NCBI RefSeq assembly: GCF_901933205.1
Contig: NC_044600.1
Span: 12,686,501 to 12,750,500 of the forward strand
DNA length: 64,000 nucleotides
Reading direction: 5' to 3'
Source: Camarhynchus parvulus
Taxonomy: Eukaryota > Chordata > Aves > Passeriformes > Thraupidae
A program made the position numbers and the translations under genes. Below are positions 12,801-26,500 of the stretch, piece after piece. The notes under the pieces were generated by a model. The model saw only the letters and a program-made list of their open reading frames with translations. It did no database searches and was not told the DNA's origin. Numbering within the stretch: position 1 is the stretch's first letter; the number at the start of each line of letters is the position of its first letter.

Positions 12801-14702
12801 CATAAACATACCCTGTGTTCCCTTCTGTCCACGTTTCACGTAAAAGCTTATTGGAAGTCATGGCACCAGGGTTAGAATCCAGGAAAGTTTCAGAAGCTCT
12901 TTCTCATCCAGGGATTTTCCCAGGCTGGAAATTACATAGGGTTTTTTATGTTATGTGTACAAATTCTGCCAGAAGAGTGAAAATATATACAACATTTAAC
13001 AATATCTCCCCCATTATTCCAATGCAAGTGCTGCATGACAATGAGCTTGATGATGTTTACACCCTATCCAACAGCTTTGTCACTACCACATTTTTAAGTG
13101 TGCAGCTTTGATTTATGACTAGTGATACTAAGATCCCAGCCTGTAAATTTTTACAGCAAGCAGACTTGAATTATGTGTTGAGTCTGCTGCACTGGATCAA
13201 AAATGTTCAAAATCCTCTCTGGGAAGATTTAAATGTACACAGTCTCTAAGCCATGAAAATATTGCTCTAATGTGCCTGTGTGATTTTTAACAGATTGTGA
13301 GTTCAAATCCATTTATCAGCTGATGTCTAATGAGTTTGGCAGGCCCCTACTACATTAAGTTTAAGAAAAACTATGAGCATAATGATGTAGACTGAGGACA
13401 ATTTAATGAACAAATAAGTGACCTTCATGTTTATGTGAGGTAAAGATTCCATGCCAAATTTTGCATAATATACACTGGAGGTAATGGAGTATTTATTAGA
13501 TTTCTTCTCTCCTTTATCCTCTTCTTTACACATTGTTTTTTGCACAGCAGACCTGTGTCATGCATGGTATGTGACTGGCAAGAGCACAGCTGGCCTGCAG
13601 TGGCTAAACCTTTTAATTCTGCTTGGGGGAATCTGACTGGACAAAATAAAGGAGTAAGTCATCCAAGGCCTGTTTCAGGGTGGCAGCTCTGCTGGGGGTC
13701 AGCACATGGTTGCCACATGTCCTGGGGTTCCCCTCAGTACCTCCACTGACATCACTGCTTGTCACTTCTGCAAAGTCATGTCACCAATTTTGATGCTTGA
13801 ATATGTATCTAGGAGCTTAATTACAGGCACCAATCTCTGCAAAATGCATCCCAGCATTCTGGCCTGAATCCCACAGTGTTTCCTGACAAGTGACCATTAG
13901 TGACTGGCTCTAGTGTCTTTGAAGAAAGGACTGTCCTTTGGGTGAGGAAATCTTGAGCTCAAGGGTGTACTTAAAGCTGGCTGATTTGGGCTTTGTTTTT
14001 AGGGCTGCTTTGAATGATGAGGCTTGGAAGAGCAGGATAAAGCTCCAAGGGTCTCCCCATCCTCCTGCCCTGCCATCTCTCGTTAAGCTCAACTGCTAAC
14101 TGGTATTTAAAAGTCGCTTTCTCTCTTTAAATGTCATGCCCTGCTTGGTAAGCTCCTGGATGTTGTCTTGCCCCAAGCCAGGGCACTGACTGCACAGGGT
14201 GCTGAACAGCAATGAGGATGGCAGACCTGCAGATCTGGGTGGTCCTGTGCAGCCCCTACCCTGAGCTCACCACTCATGGGAAGCCTCTTCTGCAGCCAGA
14301 CCAGCTGTAGCTGTGCCTGCCTCCCCTGTGCAGAGCTGCAGACTGAGCCATGGCCCTGTTCCCATAGAGCTGGGTGGGTGAAGTGCTGCTAGATCAGCAG
14401 GGGCTGCCTCCACAGCTCATCCCCTGTCCCAGGGGAGCAGCTGGTGCTGGGTCTGTCCCAGGGCACTGACTGCAGAGCAGCAAGCATGAAGGACAGCCTG
14501 CACTTTGTGGAACACAGTTTGTGGTCCCTGGGATGGGGCTGGCCCAGCCTCATCCCCAGTGGGTGCAGCTGTGAGCAGCAGGTGAGCAGCACTGACAGCA
14601 ATGAGTGCCCAGGGGCACTGAGCAACCACCAAAGGGAGCCGAGGGCACACAGGTGTAAGGCATCAACATGAGGGGTATAAAAGGCTGGGCTAAAGAACAA
14701 GA
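6831..14702. other. Intergenic DNA, no gene seen
   Basis: Unique sequence without recognised exons. It includes an AT-rich island with an octamer motif (ATTTGCAT, 10892-10899), GC-richer stretches near 11.3-11.7 kb and 14.2-14.6 kb where overlapping frames on both strands are chance, and an unexplained 159-codon minus-strand frame at 9171-9650. Confidence 0.7.
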
Positions 14703-14838
14703 TGGGCAGACACTTGCAGCCTTCTGAAGTGATGTTCCTCTGTGTGGGCAGAGGTCTGAAGCCTGCTGTGGTAAAGTGTTACTGTATATGGGCAAATGCT
14801 TAAAGCCTGCTGAAATTGTATGGTGACACTCTGTGTGT
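14703..14838. repeat. Degenerate ~43-bp tandem repeat, three units
   Basis: Three diverged units begin TGGGCAGACACTTGCAGCC, TGGGCAGAGGTCTGAAGCC and TGGGCAAATGCTTAAAGCC at 14703, 14745 and 14789. Each continues with a CTGNTG-like stretch and a GTGTTACTG- or GTGATGTTCC-like segment. Spacing is 42 then 44 bp. Confidence 0.7.
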
Positions 14839-15977
14839 CGTGGCTGTCTCGACTGTGGTGTATGCTGTGACAACACTTCTCCTTGCCCCAGCTTCCACCT
14901 TTCCACAAAGGCATCTGGTGGCTGCTGCCTGCCCTTGGAAAGCCTGACAGAGAGACCACTTGCAACAGTCCTGCTTGCAACAGTGAGCTGCACTATCAGA
15001 AAAAAAATACTTTACTGTTTCTCGAGTCTGTAATGTTGTATTTTCATTAAAAAGTAACCAATTCTGAGGATGTTTCCACCAAAAGCAATGGGAGATTTTG
15101 CTGAGGCTGTCCAACTTGGTGGGAAGGAGAAAATCACAACCTGGTAATTAAAAAGGGAAGAGGGCAGACAGGTAGTGCTCTGAAACAAGCTGATCGAGCC
15201 AAGTGGCAGGAAAAAGAGTATCTTACTTACCTTTTCCCTCTCATCCTTGTTTTTGTTTATGCAGGAGCAGCAAAAGCTGACTTCATTTTTCTATTTGAAG
15301 TGATCTGTGGCTTTTCTGTGTGTCCTGTAACTCGGCAGGTATTACAAACTGTATTCCTAACTAATGAACTGAGGGAATAATTTATTTAATGTGTCAGACA
15401 TGGCAGAAGGTGCTGCAGCCAGTCACTGCTCAAGAAGCTAATTGCTGCACTAAGAAAACAAATCTGTGCAAGTCCTCATTTCAGAGTTATTTCCAAACAT
15501 TAACTCAAAAGTTATTTCAATAATGAGGCCTCTTAAAAGAAGCATCACTTTTCACAGCACATGGCACAGCTCTGTTGACCCTCAAGCACTGCTCAGCTGG
15601 GAGAAGCACAGTTCAAATGAAACTTCAGCCATAAAACTTGGGCAAGAGGGAGGCTGTGCAAAGTCTGTGATTAATTAGCAGTTAGCAATATTGAAATGCA
15701 GTGAGAAGGGAAAGAACTGGTTCTGTGCAGAGATTTTGGAAACCCTGTTTGTGGTCTGGATGACAACATATATCACTGGCAGAATCCCTCCCCACTCCTT
15801 CTGTCTGATTTTTTTTTGAGATCTTACACAGACCTCTACCTACTTAAAGTCACTCTTAGCTTATCCTGGAGAGGTTTTAGGGTTATTTCCCAAATCACTC
15901 CTTAACGTCCTAACTTGCTGAAAGGAATACATATGAAAGAGAAATCTTAAGTAAATTAATTTTTTTGCTCAGGCAGC

Positions 15978-16001
15978 AAAAAAAAAAAAAAAAAAAAAAA
16001 A
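15978..16001. repeat. Poly(A) run of 24
   Basis: An uninterrupted run of 24 A. No recognisable retroposed gene body is visible to its left, so I treat it as a simple repeat. Confidence 0.95.
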
Positions 16002-19000
16002 CTAGTTATCAAAGCTGGTCTAGACAGATTAGTTTTGTTATGAAAGCACCTAGGCAGCAGATAGCAGGTAACTGCAAAATGATGAGCTGGTAGCCTGCTC
16101 CTGGGAAGCACCACAGAGAGCTGAGGTTTCCCTTTGCTCTATGGCCAAGGGATGTGTCAGCCTTGGTGTGAGTGAATGCAACTCCATTAATTTCCATTTG
16201 CATTTGATTACACCAAGACTGAAGTTGGTCCATGGTGTTTTATTGTATTCCTTTATTCGATTTTGTTTCGTTTGCTCTTCCTATACCATAGAGCTGAAGC
16301 ATACAGTATGTAGCAATTTACAGCAAACTGTCCTTGTTCTGCTCTGTGATAGATGGAAACAATTCCAAAGTTAATGGTATTAGTGAGGAAATACAGTCAT
16401 TCTTAACCAATCTTGTAATGCCTTTTTGGAAAAATGATACTTAAAACTACTTTTATAATTCGATTTACAAGTCACAGATTTTTGCAAGAAACTTGACTTT
16501 AAGTCAGTCACACACCTTATAAACTGTGCAGGGCCAGTTCACAAATGGTTTTACAGTTCCATACACTCCCTGGAGGAGCCATCTCCTTCCTGCTGGCCAG
16601 ACACATTGCCTTGAAACGGCTGCCAACTTTTTAAGAGTTCCTTTTTGGCTATATTCTTCTTTTCATAGCAGCATTCATGGCCCCAGCCCAGGTTCATAAG
16701 GAACAAAGTGTAAAATTAATCAATGGATTGATGCACTGTTTAGAATAAAAACAGCCTGGTTTTGGCTACATTTTCTGCCCTTCCAGCCAAAAGAGTGCAT
16801 GTGTGTACATGAAATGTAATTTAGATTTTCCTTTGCTGCTTGTTGATTTTCTCCTAATTCATTTTCCTTTTGACTCTTATTGAGTCTCCTCTTGTCTGAG
16901 TAAGTTTAACCCTGTAGTGCCTGGTTTGTGGAGCACAGAGCAATCACAGGGACCCTGTAGGTGGGCCCTGGCATGGTTACAGGCTTCATTAGCCCCTGGA
17001 AGGGACATGACAATATGCAGGAAAAGGGCCATGTGAACTCAGCAAGCCACAAGTGAAGCCTTTGGTAGGTAAAACCTACCTGGAGTTTTAATGACTTGTA
17101 AAGCCCTGAGAAAACCTCTCACTTGGTATTTATTGCCTTGAAAGTCTTCCAACTGAACTTTATCTAAAATGTAGCTCAGCTTTTTGGAAGCCTTGGTTGG
17201 AGCTGTTAACACACAAACAGTTCTGTCCCTCCCTGGACAGAAACCACAAGCCAGTCACAATGGGATGTAACTCGAGACTCTGTGCTACAGGGCTGTAGTG
17301 CACAAACATGCACATTCACACTTTGAAATAACACTAGCAAATATTAATCAAACATCTTGAAGCAGAATGTCTGGAGCAGGAGGAGGGTTTGGGTGGGCTG
17401 ATGGATAATTGCATACATCAAACAGATTCCAATGAGCCCTTTGCAGCCAGGGGAAAGTTGACAACAGCTGTGTTGGTAACCTTAATTTCAGAAGTAGCTG
17501 GTCTGGGAAAAAGTTAATCATATTTTAGGCACTGCCTACCGCCACTCAATCTCATTTCTATCACTCTCAAAGTCATGTATTTTTAAAAATACCAAAAGCA
17601 ATTTAAAAATACATCTAACAGTAATCACTTCATTGGAAACAACACACAGCAATAACATAAAACAGCAGCTACTTTCCTGTGAAGATTTATGAGACAGACT
17701 AGTTTTCTCACGACTTATGTTATTCCTGCCTTATTGTTTTGTCAGCAGTGGATATGGAAAGTGGATGATATGTGAACACTCTCCAGCACTAGAAAGCTTC
17801 AGAGTTTTGATTAGGTAACAAAATTGAAAAAGTGAGTTTGCTTTCCCTGTTCAATCTCTGTGATTTAAATTTCAGTATAACAAAGATGCCTGAGCAGGGA
17901 GCTGCCCTCTCCCAAACCCACACTGGCTCTCACAGTTCCTATCCAGAGCTTGATTCTGAATTTCCCCTGCTGGGTCTGGAAATCCAAGGGGATTTTACAT
18001 GTCAGTCAGATGCTGACTTTGCAGTGCAATGAGAGGTAAAATGATAGCAATGGTGAACAAATGGAGACATGAAGATATTTCAGGGCATGTAAAACCACAT
18101 TGACACAGACCTTGTGATCACATCTGTGTGTTTGGCTCACACTGTGTCCAAGGAAGCTCTGTCCCATGTTTTTGATGGCTGTCTGCTGCTGTCCCCTAGA
18201 ATTCAACAATGTGAGATGGCAATGATAGGTCAGAAATGAGGAGCCTGCATGGAAAAACCTCAGTAGTTAATGGGGGAATCTAGACCCTGTGAAAGCCTAG
18301 AGAATTCAGTCCAGTGTCCATCCCTTTGGAGGTGGCAGGCTGCTCAGTGGGACACAGGCTGCCAGCTCTCAGAGTGACAACAGAAAGCTTTGGGTTCATT
18401 CCCCCACCTTTTCCACTGAACTGGAATGTCTGCCCTGCATGCAGAGAGCAGCCTCTGTTGGGCACTCAGCACTCCCTGTCACAGGTATGCCTCTCATAAC
18501 TTGCACCTTCTTACACCAAATGCCTGCCACATCTGCAGCAGTAATGCAAAGAAACAGCTCTCTGTGCCTTTTAATACCAGAACAGTCACAGAAGTGAAAT
18601 TTTATTCATATGAATATTACATATATATCTCTAGTTACAGAGAGAAAATGTGTAAATAATAAAATGGGGTTTTCTATATGCGTTTTTCCACACCAGAACA
18701 TATTACAAAGCATTTGTATTAGAATCAAATAGGAGCCAATAACACAAAAAAAGCACTAGTCTGATATTATTGCTCTTGGTTTCTCACACATTTTAGCCTA
18801 CCTCCCTAATGGCACTTCCAATGGCATCTTGTCTGTTGTGTTTATAAATTAATTGTGAGATTCTGAAACACAAAGTTATTCTGGAAATGTCATAATTCAG
18901 TGTATTCTCTACTGGCATGCTGCATGTCCCAAGTCCCTTGGGCAAACCTTCTGACTGCACAGCTGCCTGACATCTACAGGTACACTTACTGATGGGAGAC

Positions 19001-19143
19001 CATTTTGTCAGCTCAGGCCATATATTCATTATAATTTGTAGCAATTCAATAGAAATAAGTTGTCTGTATTCCTAACAGAGCAGCAATTAATGTATATTGA
19101 AATAGTGATTGCTTTGTTGTAGTTCATTAGGAAGTCAAATTTT

Positions 19144-19295
19144 AATTCCTATTTAATTACAATTCAGTTACTACAATTTATTACCAATAATTCTAATGAG
19201 GTAAAGTAAGAGGTGTATTGAGGACTAATGAAAATGTTACAAAGGTTCATTTGGAATTCACACAAAAATTCCCATTTAATTACAATGGAATTACT
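19144..19295. promoter_or_regulatory. Paired homeodomain-type motifs in AT-rich island
   Basis: Two near-identical segments of about 28 bases, AATTCCTATTTAATTACAAT at 19144 and AATTCCCATTTAATTACAAT at 19267, lie 123 bp apart in direct orientation. Both continue into a GTTAC or ATTAC end. Each holds a TTAATTA core that suits homeodomain proteins. This could be part of a distal enhancer or an old local duplication. Confidence 0.3.
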
Positions 19296-21737
19296 CCTAT
19301 TTCATTCACGTGGAGTGTGGGATGTGCTGTGATTCTTGCTGGAGGATCAGCCTCTGCCAGCCATAGGTGTTTGTTCATGATCCTCTGAGCTTCAGCCTCT
19401 TACTCAGAGCTGTGTCTGCTGCATGTTGATGTGCCAGGATGCAGGGAGGGCACCTGCTCTGTGTCACACAGAATCTGCTCCAGCACTCTGGTGCTGTGCA
19501 GGGCTGCAGGTGCCCACGGCCACCAGCTGCCAGACAGAGCTCTAAAGGCAGGGCTCTGATCAGGCTGGAGAGTGCAGAGGAGGATGTGATGGGAAGCTCC
19601 CTCTGCCTTGGGTCTTCTGCAGGGAGGTGGAGTCAGGAGATGAAATGGAGAGCAGCTCCTGACCAGTGTCTGTGCGGGGATCATTTCTGAGTCACAGTGA
19701 CATGGGAGTGGTTGTATTCAATGGAGGAGAGAATGAGATGTGTGTAAGAGGGCACAGTGAATTCATCACTGTAAAGCTGGACAAAAAGGTGGAAAGTGCT
19801 GTCTTCGATTTTGACCTGAGCCTGGCAAGAACTCCCCATGGTAATGGGGCTGGTAATGAGGCTTTTCTCTGGTAAGAGCTCTGCTGTGCTCTGCCTTGGG
19901 AGGCACCACGGCTGCAGATCAAGAGATGCTGAAGTGCATTGGTCACTCATCTCTGAAAAATTGTTTTCAGAGAAGACTGGGATGTATTAAAAACAAGGAA
20001 GGGTACCAAGCCCCAGGCAGGCTTCCTAAGCCTGGCTCTGAGGGTCTGCCTTGTGCTTTTTCAGAAATGAGGATGCAGTTCCTTAAGTAAAACCAAGCGA
20101 GTGTGTGGGTTTTCTTCCCCTTCCCATCCTCAGGGAAGGTAGGCTCTAGTCTAGGTTTATGTTCAACTTTTGAAATTCAGAAAATTGTAGGGTCATTTCT
20201 CATTTTGCAAAGCAAGACCACCTGATAAATAGGAATTTGAGGATAGTAATTTTCCTTTGAGTTAGACAGCCTGAAATGTTTGTGGGAAGTTGCCACATAC
20301 TTCCCTTGCTGACATAAAGGCTTGATATATAAAATCCCCCTTTAAAGCAATGAACTAAGTCTGTCCCTGGTGTAAGCTGTTTGCTGCATTCACAGGCACT
20401 CCACCAGGGGCTGGTTTGGTCAGATGTCCCTGATGCCACAGGCCTAACTCAGCAAAAGTGTTCCTCTTCTATATTCAGCCCAAGGCACAGGGTATTTATA
20501 ACACCCACTTACTTAGGCCCTCATATTTCCCCTCATTCCAATTTCCCCCTTCTCTTTATTTCCCTGTGTGTCTATCACCTTTTTTCATGCCTCTCCAGAT
20601 GCATTTCCCAGCATAAGATAATTGAAAGTCAGTGAACTGAGTTCCAGGTTATTTTGCTAAAAGATGCCTATTATTTTGATGAAGCAGGTGCACAGAATTA
20701 AAAAAAACCTCCATAATTGCTACTTTACTATCAGGCTTCTGCTGCCTAATCTTCTTTGATGTTGGTAGAACAAGCTTTCCATCTCTTCTAGGATGATTAC
20801 AGGGAACATTGCTCTGTTCCTCCTACAGAATCCAATCCTGATGGATATTAAACCTGGGTTATCAATTAAAGTTTCTTTATGTGCCGAGTGATTAGAGTCA
20901 GGATCGTGTGTGATTTCTAGCATAAAGCAAGTTTGAAGTGATTTCTGCCATTAATATTAATTAATCACTGATATGCCTACTGCTCACAAATGAATGCACA
21001 AGGTAAGCATGTGCAATTTAGCACAGTAACCTGGGATTGAAATAAGAACTGAACTGCTCTAATTTTAAACATTTGGCAACAGTTTTTATAAAGTCTTCTT
21101 GGTATAATTAACTAAAAAAAAAATTAAGAGAAGCCAAATGAGTAACTGGGACATTAAGAGCATGGCTGTAGTACTGACTCTTATCAAAAAGTCTGGCTCT
21201 TACCCTCTTATGCTCTGTTCTCACTCATGGCTCTGGCATGCTTCAAATCATTCATAGAATTTAATCAAAATTTAGTAAAAAAAGTAGTAAAATTTTTGAT
21301 GCTGGTTGATAGCTTTTCTGTGTGTAAATAATACCCAAATATATGCATGCTGAAAGTCTTATAAGGTATGTGGTGGTAAAGAGAGAAAGTGCTTGAGACA
21401 GGATGTGCACTTGTACAGACTCAAATTTTGGCAGAGTCAAAATCTAAAAAGCATCTAACCTCACATCACTCACATCTCAACTTCTCTGTGGGACTGGGCT
21501 GCCCCTGTGCTTGCTGGGGACATGTGTGGGGGCATTCCAAACACTCACAGAGCTAAAACAGCCTCAGACATGGGCATCCATTGGCAATTTTAGGCCCTCA
21601 CTGCACATGAGTAAACAGTTTGCTTGCCTTGAGGGAGAGGCTGGTGGCTGCCCTTTCATCCAGGCATGTTTACAGGTATTCAAGCAGCTCTTAATCTGCA
21701 CTGTCTGATTGCCTCCCAAAGGGCAAGGAAATTGGGC

Positions 21738-21784
21738 AAGGAATCATTAAAGGTCTTTTCCAACCTAAATGATTCTATGATTAT
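21738..21784 (+). mobile_element. CR1 LINE 3' tail remnant
   Basis: A short plus-oriented remnant with AAGGTCTTTTCCAACCTAAA followed by the CR1 terminal motif GATTCTATGATT. Only the last 45-50 bases of the element remain, as is typical for 5'-truncated copies. Confidence 0.75.
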
Positions 21785-23254
21785 TCCTGTCTTGGAAATG
21801 GAAAAGATGAGGACAAAAAAGTTAAGTTGCACCAAACAAAAGCAAAGTTGGAATAAACTTTGACACTTTGGACATGTAAACATTGACACTTTTCAGTGTC
21901 AATCCTATGCTTTAGATGATCCTGAAGTCAAAAGGTCACAGGACCATATAATTGAGATAATGGCAAACAGGCACAGAGATGACCATTGCACCTCTGACAG
22001 ATAACTAGCTGGGAAATGGGATTTAATTATCCCACAACACTAATCACACAGTCCATTCCCACTTTTAGTCTTGGCAGGAGTATGAACAGTGCTGCCAGGC
22101 ATTAAGGACCTGTTTTTTCCCTCCAAGCACGTGATATTCTGTGCACATACAACATCATCAGGTGCAGGTGGCAAAAGAACCTGATGCTGCTGTACACAGG
22201 CATCTTCCAGTTGCTGTCAAGGTCCTCTTTTCAGCACAGCATGTGCACTGTTTGCATGACTGTCTCTGAGACCCAAATTTACTGCTAGAGCTGATGCAGT
22301 ACCTTTGGCCTCCCTGGAGCTGTACATGTTTACACCAGCAGTGAACACAGCCAAGTGCCTGTGGTAACTTGTGGCTTTTGAAAACATTTTCAAATTTCTC
22401 CCAAGAAATGCATCTCCTAGTTGGCCACTTCCTCATTTGCATCAGCACATCTTAAATCTGGGTCTTGTTCAGCAAATGCCCAGTTTATTCGTTACTCACA
22501 TTGTCATAAATCTTCCAGAAAAGCAATTATGAGGAAATCATATTTCATACTTTTATGGAATTCCTTAAAGCTGATGAGAGCAGCCAGATGGCTATTTTCA
22601 TCAATGAACCTTTGATAGAGCATTAGGAAACAGAGATGGTGTCTTTTAATAGACCATTATTACCTGCCTTGGGTGTGAGGAGCTCTCATGCATTCCAAAA
22701 GTATATTAATGGCAGAGTAAAGGATGACTTAGGAATAATATCTCCAGAAAGGGCCTTATTTTCCCTCTTAAAATGATTTCAGATGGGTTTAGCTTTCACA
22801 CACGTTCAGCATGGGAGGCTGGTGAGGTGAACCTGCATTTCCAGCCCCCTGACAGAGTCTGAGGCTCCTGCCTTGCCCAGGAACCCCTGAGGTTCTCAGT
22901 GCCAGGGCTGGCTCAGGGCTGTGCAGAGCTGAGGGCACTCAGAGCCCAAGGGCAGACCTGGATCCTCTCACTGCTGAGCAGGCACTGGCACAATAAACCA
23001 GCAGAGAGCCCTTGGCAAAGTCTTTTGCCTCCCTTTCCACCTCCTTCCCCTCCCAGCTGTCCTGCCCCAGCTCCAAAGGGCAAAGAAGTGAGGGAATGGA
23101 GTTATTTCCAGGACAATGGGATAACAGACAGGGGTGAAGCTAGGAGTGCCATTGCATAGCAGGTTTTGCTGTCACATTTGTGACCATATCATCTTCCTTT
23201 ATCCCTACCATCAAGCCTTTATCCATCTTCCATGTGAGGGTAGGACTAGGAGAG

Positions 23255-23340
23255 TGGGATGGGATGGGATGGGATGGGATGGGTGGGGGATGGGATGGGA
23301 TGGGATGGGATGGGATGGGATGGGATGGGATGGGATGGGA
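23255..23340. repeat. (GGGAT)n pentanucleotide array
   Basis: About 15 GGGAT units in two blocks, interrupted by a GGGTGGGGGAT stretch near 23281-23291. The plus strand is G-rich with regularly spaced GGG runs and could form G-quadruplexes. Open frames through it encode only repeating GMGWD or HPIPS residues and are artefacts. Confidence 0.97.
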
Positions 23341-23496
23341 GTGCCTATACTGTGGCCTGCTGAACTCATTTTTGAGTTCAGCAGCCCCTGAATGGAGCAC
23401 ACAGGCAAAGGAGCACCTTCCAAAGAGCTTCCCTAGAGCAGACAATGAGGAAATGTGATCCAGATGCTGAAGCTGAGAGAGAAGAGCTTCAAGCAA

Positions 23497-23590
23497 GGCA
23501 ATAGAAGGAAATAATAGAGGACATAGAAATAAAGGAAATATAAAAGGAAATAGAGGCAGTAAAAGGAAATAGAGGCAATGGAAAATAAGG
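23497..23590. repeat. Purine-rich tandem repeat, GGAAATA-based
   Basis: Repeated AGGAAATA/TAAAGGAAATA motifs, including one clean tandem pair of AAAAGGAAATAGAGGCA(G/A)T units of about 19 bp near 23540-23580. Nearly all bases are A, G or T. Confidence 0.8.
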
Positions 23591-26500
23591 GAGGTTAACT
23601 AGGAAAATGAAGAGGCACTTTTGGATTTAAACAAAGCTGCTGGCTGTGGGAGATGGTGATTCCAGGGAAGGCCATAACAAAAGCTCTGGGGAAACCCTAG
23701 ACAAGATTTGGCTGCAGCAAGGAGTAAATAGGAAACTCTGCTCTGCTTCCACAGGATATTTGAAGGAAACATGTTGACAGAAAAATGGATTTCTCTGTTT
23801 TAGGAGAGATAAAGCATAAATGTTTCTAAGTCTAAATGAGGGAATGATGAGAAATGCTTACAGAAGTGCTTGCCATAGTTACGGAGCATGGTGTGCACAG
23901 GCCCCCACAGTGACTGTGCTGTGTTGTGCTCCTTCCCACAGCAGCAGTGGGAGGGATGAATGCACAGGACACCTCAGCACCTTCACCTCCATCCATGGGC
24001 CGGCAGGAGGGGGTGAGCAGAGGGCCTGAGCCACACCCAGCTGTGATTCAGGAGGTGGACATGTGTTGTGTCTGACACAAACACACATTAACTGGCATTG
24101 CCTCCCAAAACAGGGAGGCTGCATTTTCCCAGCTTAGCAGCACCAAGGCAACAGCTTCCCCCAGGGCTGCTGCTGAGGGCTGGTGCTGCTGCAGAGCAGC
24201 CCTGGGTGCTGCCCGAGGAGCCCCTGCAGCCACTGCCCCCTGGCCCCTGTCTGCCCCAGGGACACCTCAGGGGCAGCTGGGACACACGGGACATTTGGAG
24301 CAAATTAACAAAATCAACAGTAAATAATATTTACCCTCTTCCACCACTATTGATTGAAGGTAAGTTTAGCTCTACAGTCTTAAAAGTCTTTCCACACGTG
24401 ACTCTTAATTAAAGTTATGAACTTTGTAGGGTTGTTTTTTCTTTTGGCTGCATAACATGAATTCTTTCTCCTCCTTTCTGCTCAGGTAGCCTTTCCTTTA
24501 ATGATCTTCACAGGCCATCTTTAAGGAAGAGGCAAGCAAGCAATTAATAAAAGTGTTAACAGGTGGTTGCTCTGCTACTAAAAATGATCAGTAGTGCAAT
24601 AATTTCCTAATTATTATTATAACTTTTAAAGGTTTTTAGATACATTATATTTCCCCATTTTTTCTTCTGGCACCCCTCTTGCTCCTGGCATTATTTCTCA
24701 TTCCAAATAATAATTAATGAGAACTGAGGTATCTAATATATATTTTATTCCTTCTGTTTCAGTCCCTTAAGTAACCATCCTGTCACATTTGTTATGCAAA
24801 TTTTCACACATTGCGTGTAATTTCAGCAATATGTGAGAATGCCTCTCAAAAACGCCTTGAGTATTTTATTTTATATATTTGTAAAAAATTATCAGGTTTT
24901 TTTCTTGAAAGCAACATTTTTCCTGAGCCCTTGAGAGAAATAGATGAAGCTTGCATAATTGCCCTTGCTTTATTGAAGTAAAGGAACATTTATAAACATA
25001 TGATAGTGATAGCAATAGCATGATAATGATAATAATGATGATGATAATATTTTGTTTTCTTTTTTAAGACAGCACCCTTGTCTTGCTTTAGGGCTGCAAA
25101 ATGTACAGCTATAAACAAAGTACAGTCTTCACTTGGATAGGTAAGTCCTGTGCACGTGTTTAAAGCTATTTAATGCAGATGATGGACCACATCAAAGACA
25201 GGGTGCTCTAGTGAGAGTGCAGCACATTCACTGTGCATCTGTCAGCTTGCTCTCTTTGCTTCTAAACATTTTGTTGTCTAACAGCAATCATCCTCACTGT
25301 GGGCTGAGTAAAAGGGATATTTAGGCACAAGGATCTGGAGGGGCTAATGGAGCTTCTGGGCAGCTTTTGGAGCAGAGCAAGGCAGGGGAGCTTTGCCCAC
25401 TCCCTGTGCAGGTCCTTGCAGCAGGATGCAAACCCAGTGAACTTCTGAAAGCATTTCCTCACAGCCTGTCCTGGACCAAGGATTACTTCAACAAGTGGTT
25501 GGGCTGAGAATTCATCTCTCTTGTACTCTGTGTCGTTTATTTCACTCCTTCTGGATGTCCACCAGGCATGTCCACCCCCCATTCCTTGGGATCTGCAGCT
25601 TGTACCTGTGAACTTCAGATGGGAGTGTCCCAGGTTCAAAAAACAATTGTATGGGCTCAAGATAACCTGTTTTCCTGCTGAGTTCAGCTGTGCTTTTGCT
25701 GCAAGAAGCTATAGATTTCCCTGTTAAGTTGCAGATGTGCACAAAGCAGAGCACTCATCAATTAGGGCTGCATTTTGGATTTTGCAGCCAGCAAGTGTCC
25801 ATCTCTGGGATGGCATAAGGGGATTTGTCTGAGCCTGATTAATTTTAAATATGTGTGGGCAGAAAAAATACTTTCTGGGATTAAACTACTGTACTGAGAA
25901 GCTCACAGAATTGGTCCTTACTTGCAAATTCATGTGGGATATCAGCATACAGTCCAGAAGGGGTGAGGAAGAGAGATATCTGACCTGAGCGGCCACTGTG
26001 ACCCTGTGTGCTTGCATATATGAGGATCAGACACTCATTCCTGAAGGGAAGCCTTCCATGTGCTTGCATTGCTTGCAGCTATGGAAAGATAAGGAAACTT
26101 GGGCTTCTTACATAGCAATCTAATGTGGATGTTATGAATTGGTGCTGCACAACTCAACAAGCAGAATTTTCCTTAGATTTAATGTGTTACCTTCCAAAAG
26201 GACTCAGTGGGCCTGGAGTACTTACTGAATGTTTTCACTGTGATTGTTTTACTGGCAAGGATCCTGGGGTCATGCAACTCTCTCACCTGGTTCTCTCTTT
26301 TACCCTTAATCATATTTTTACAGTGTTGGATAGTGGCAACCATTTGTCCCCAGAGTCCCTTCAAGGCCTTGGCAATCTGTTTCTGGTGACCTTTTCCATA
26401 GTTTGTTGGAGATGTGGTCAATGCTAGCCTCAAATTAATCTATGAAGGGAATGATTAATTAGGCAAATTTGAGGGAAAGTCAGATCTATTTTTAAACTGT

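Larger units (their letters stand above)
14839..23254. other. Intergenic DNA, no gene seen
   Basis: Mostly unique AT-rich sequence. It contains the 24-A run, the CR1 tail near 21.75 kb and the paired TTAATTA motifs near 19.2 kb. No coding region was recognised. Confidence 0.72.

Noticed and set aside
15978..16001. Poly(A) run as the tail of a processed pseudogene
   Set aside because: The sequence to its left shows no coding similarity and no target-site duplication was evident.
23134..23496. Frames encoding GMGWD or HPIPS repeats
   Set aside because: Produced by the GGGAT array.
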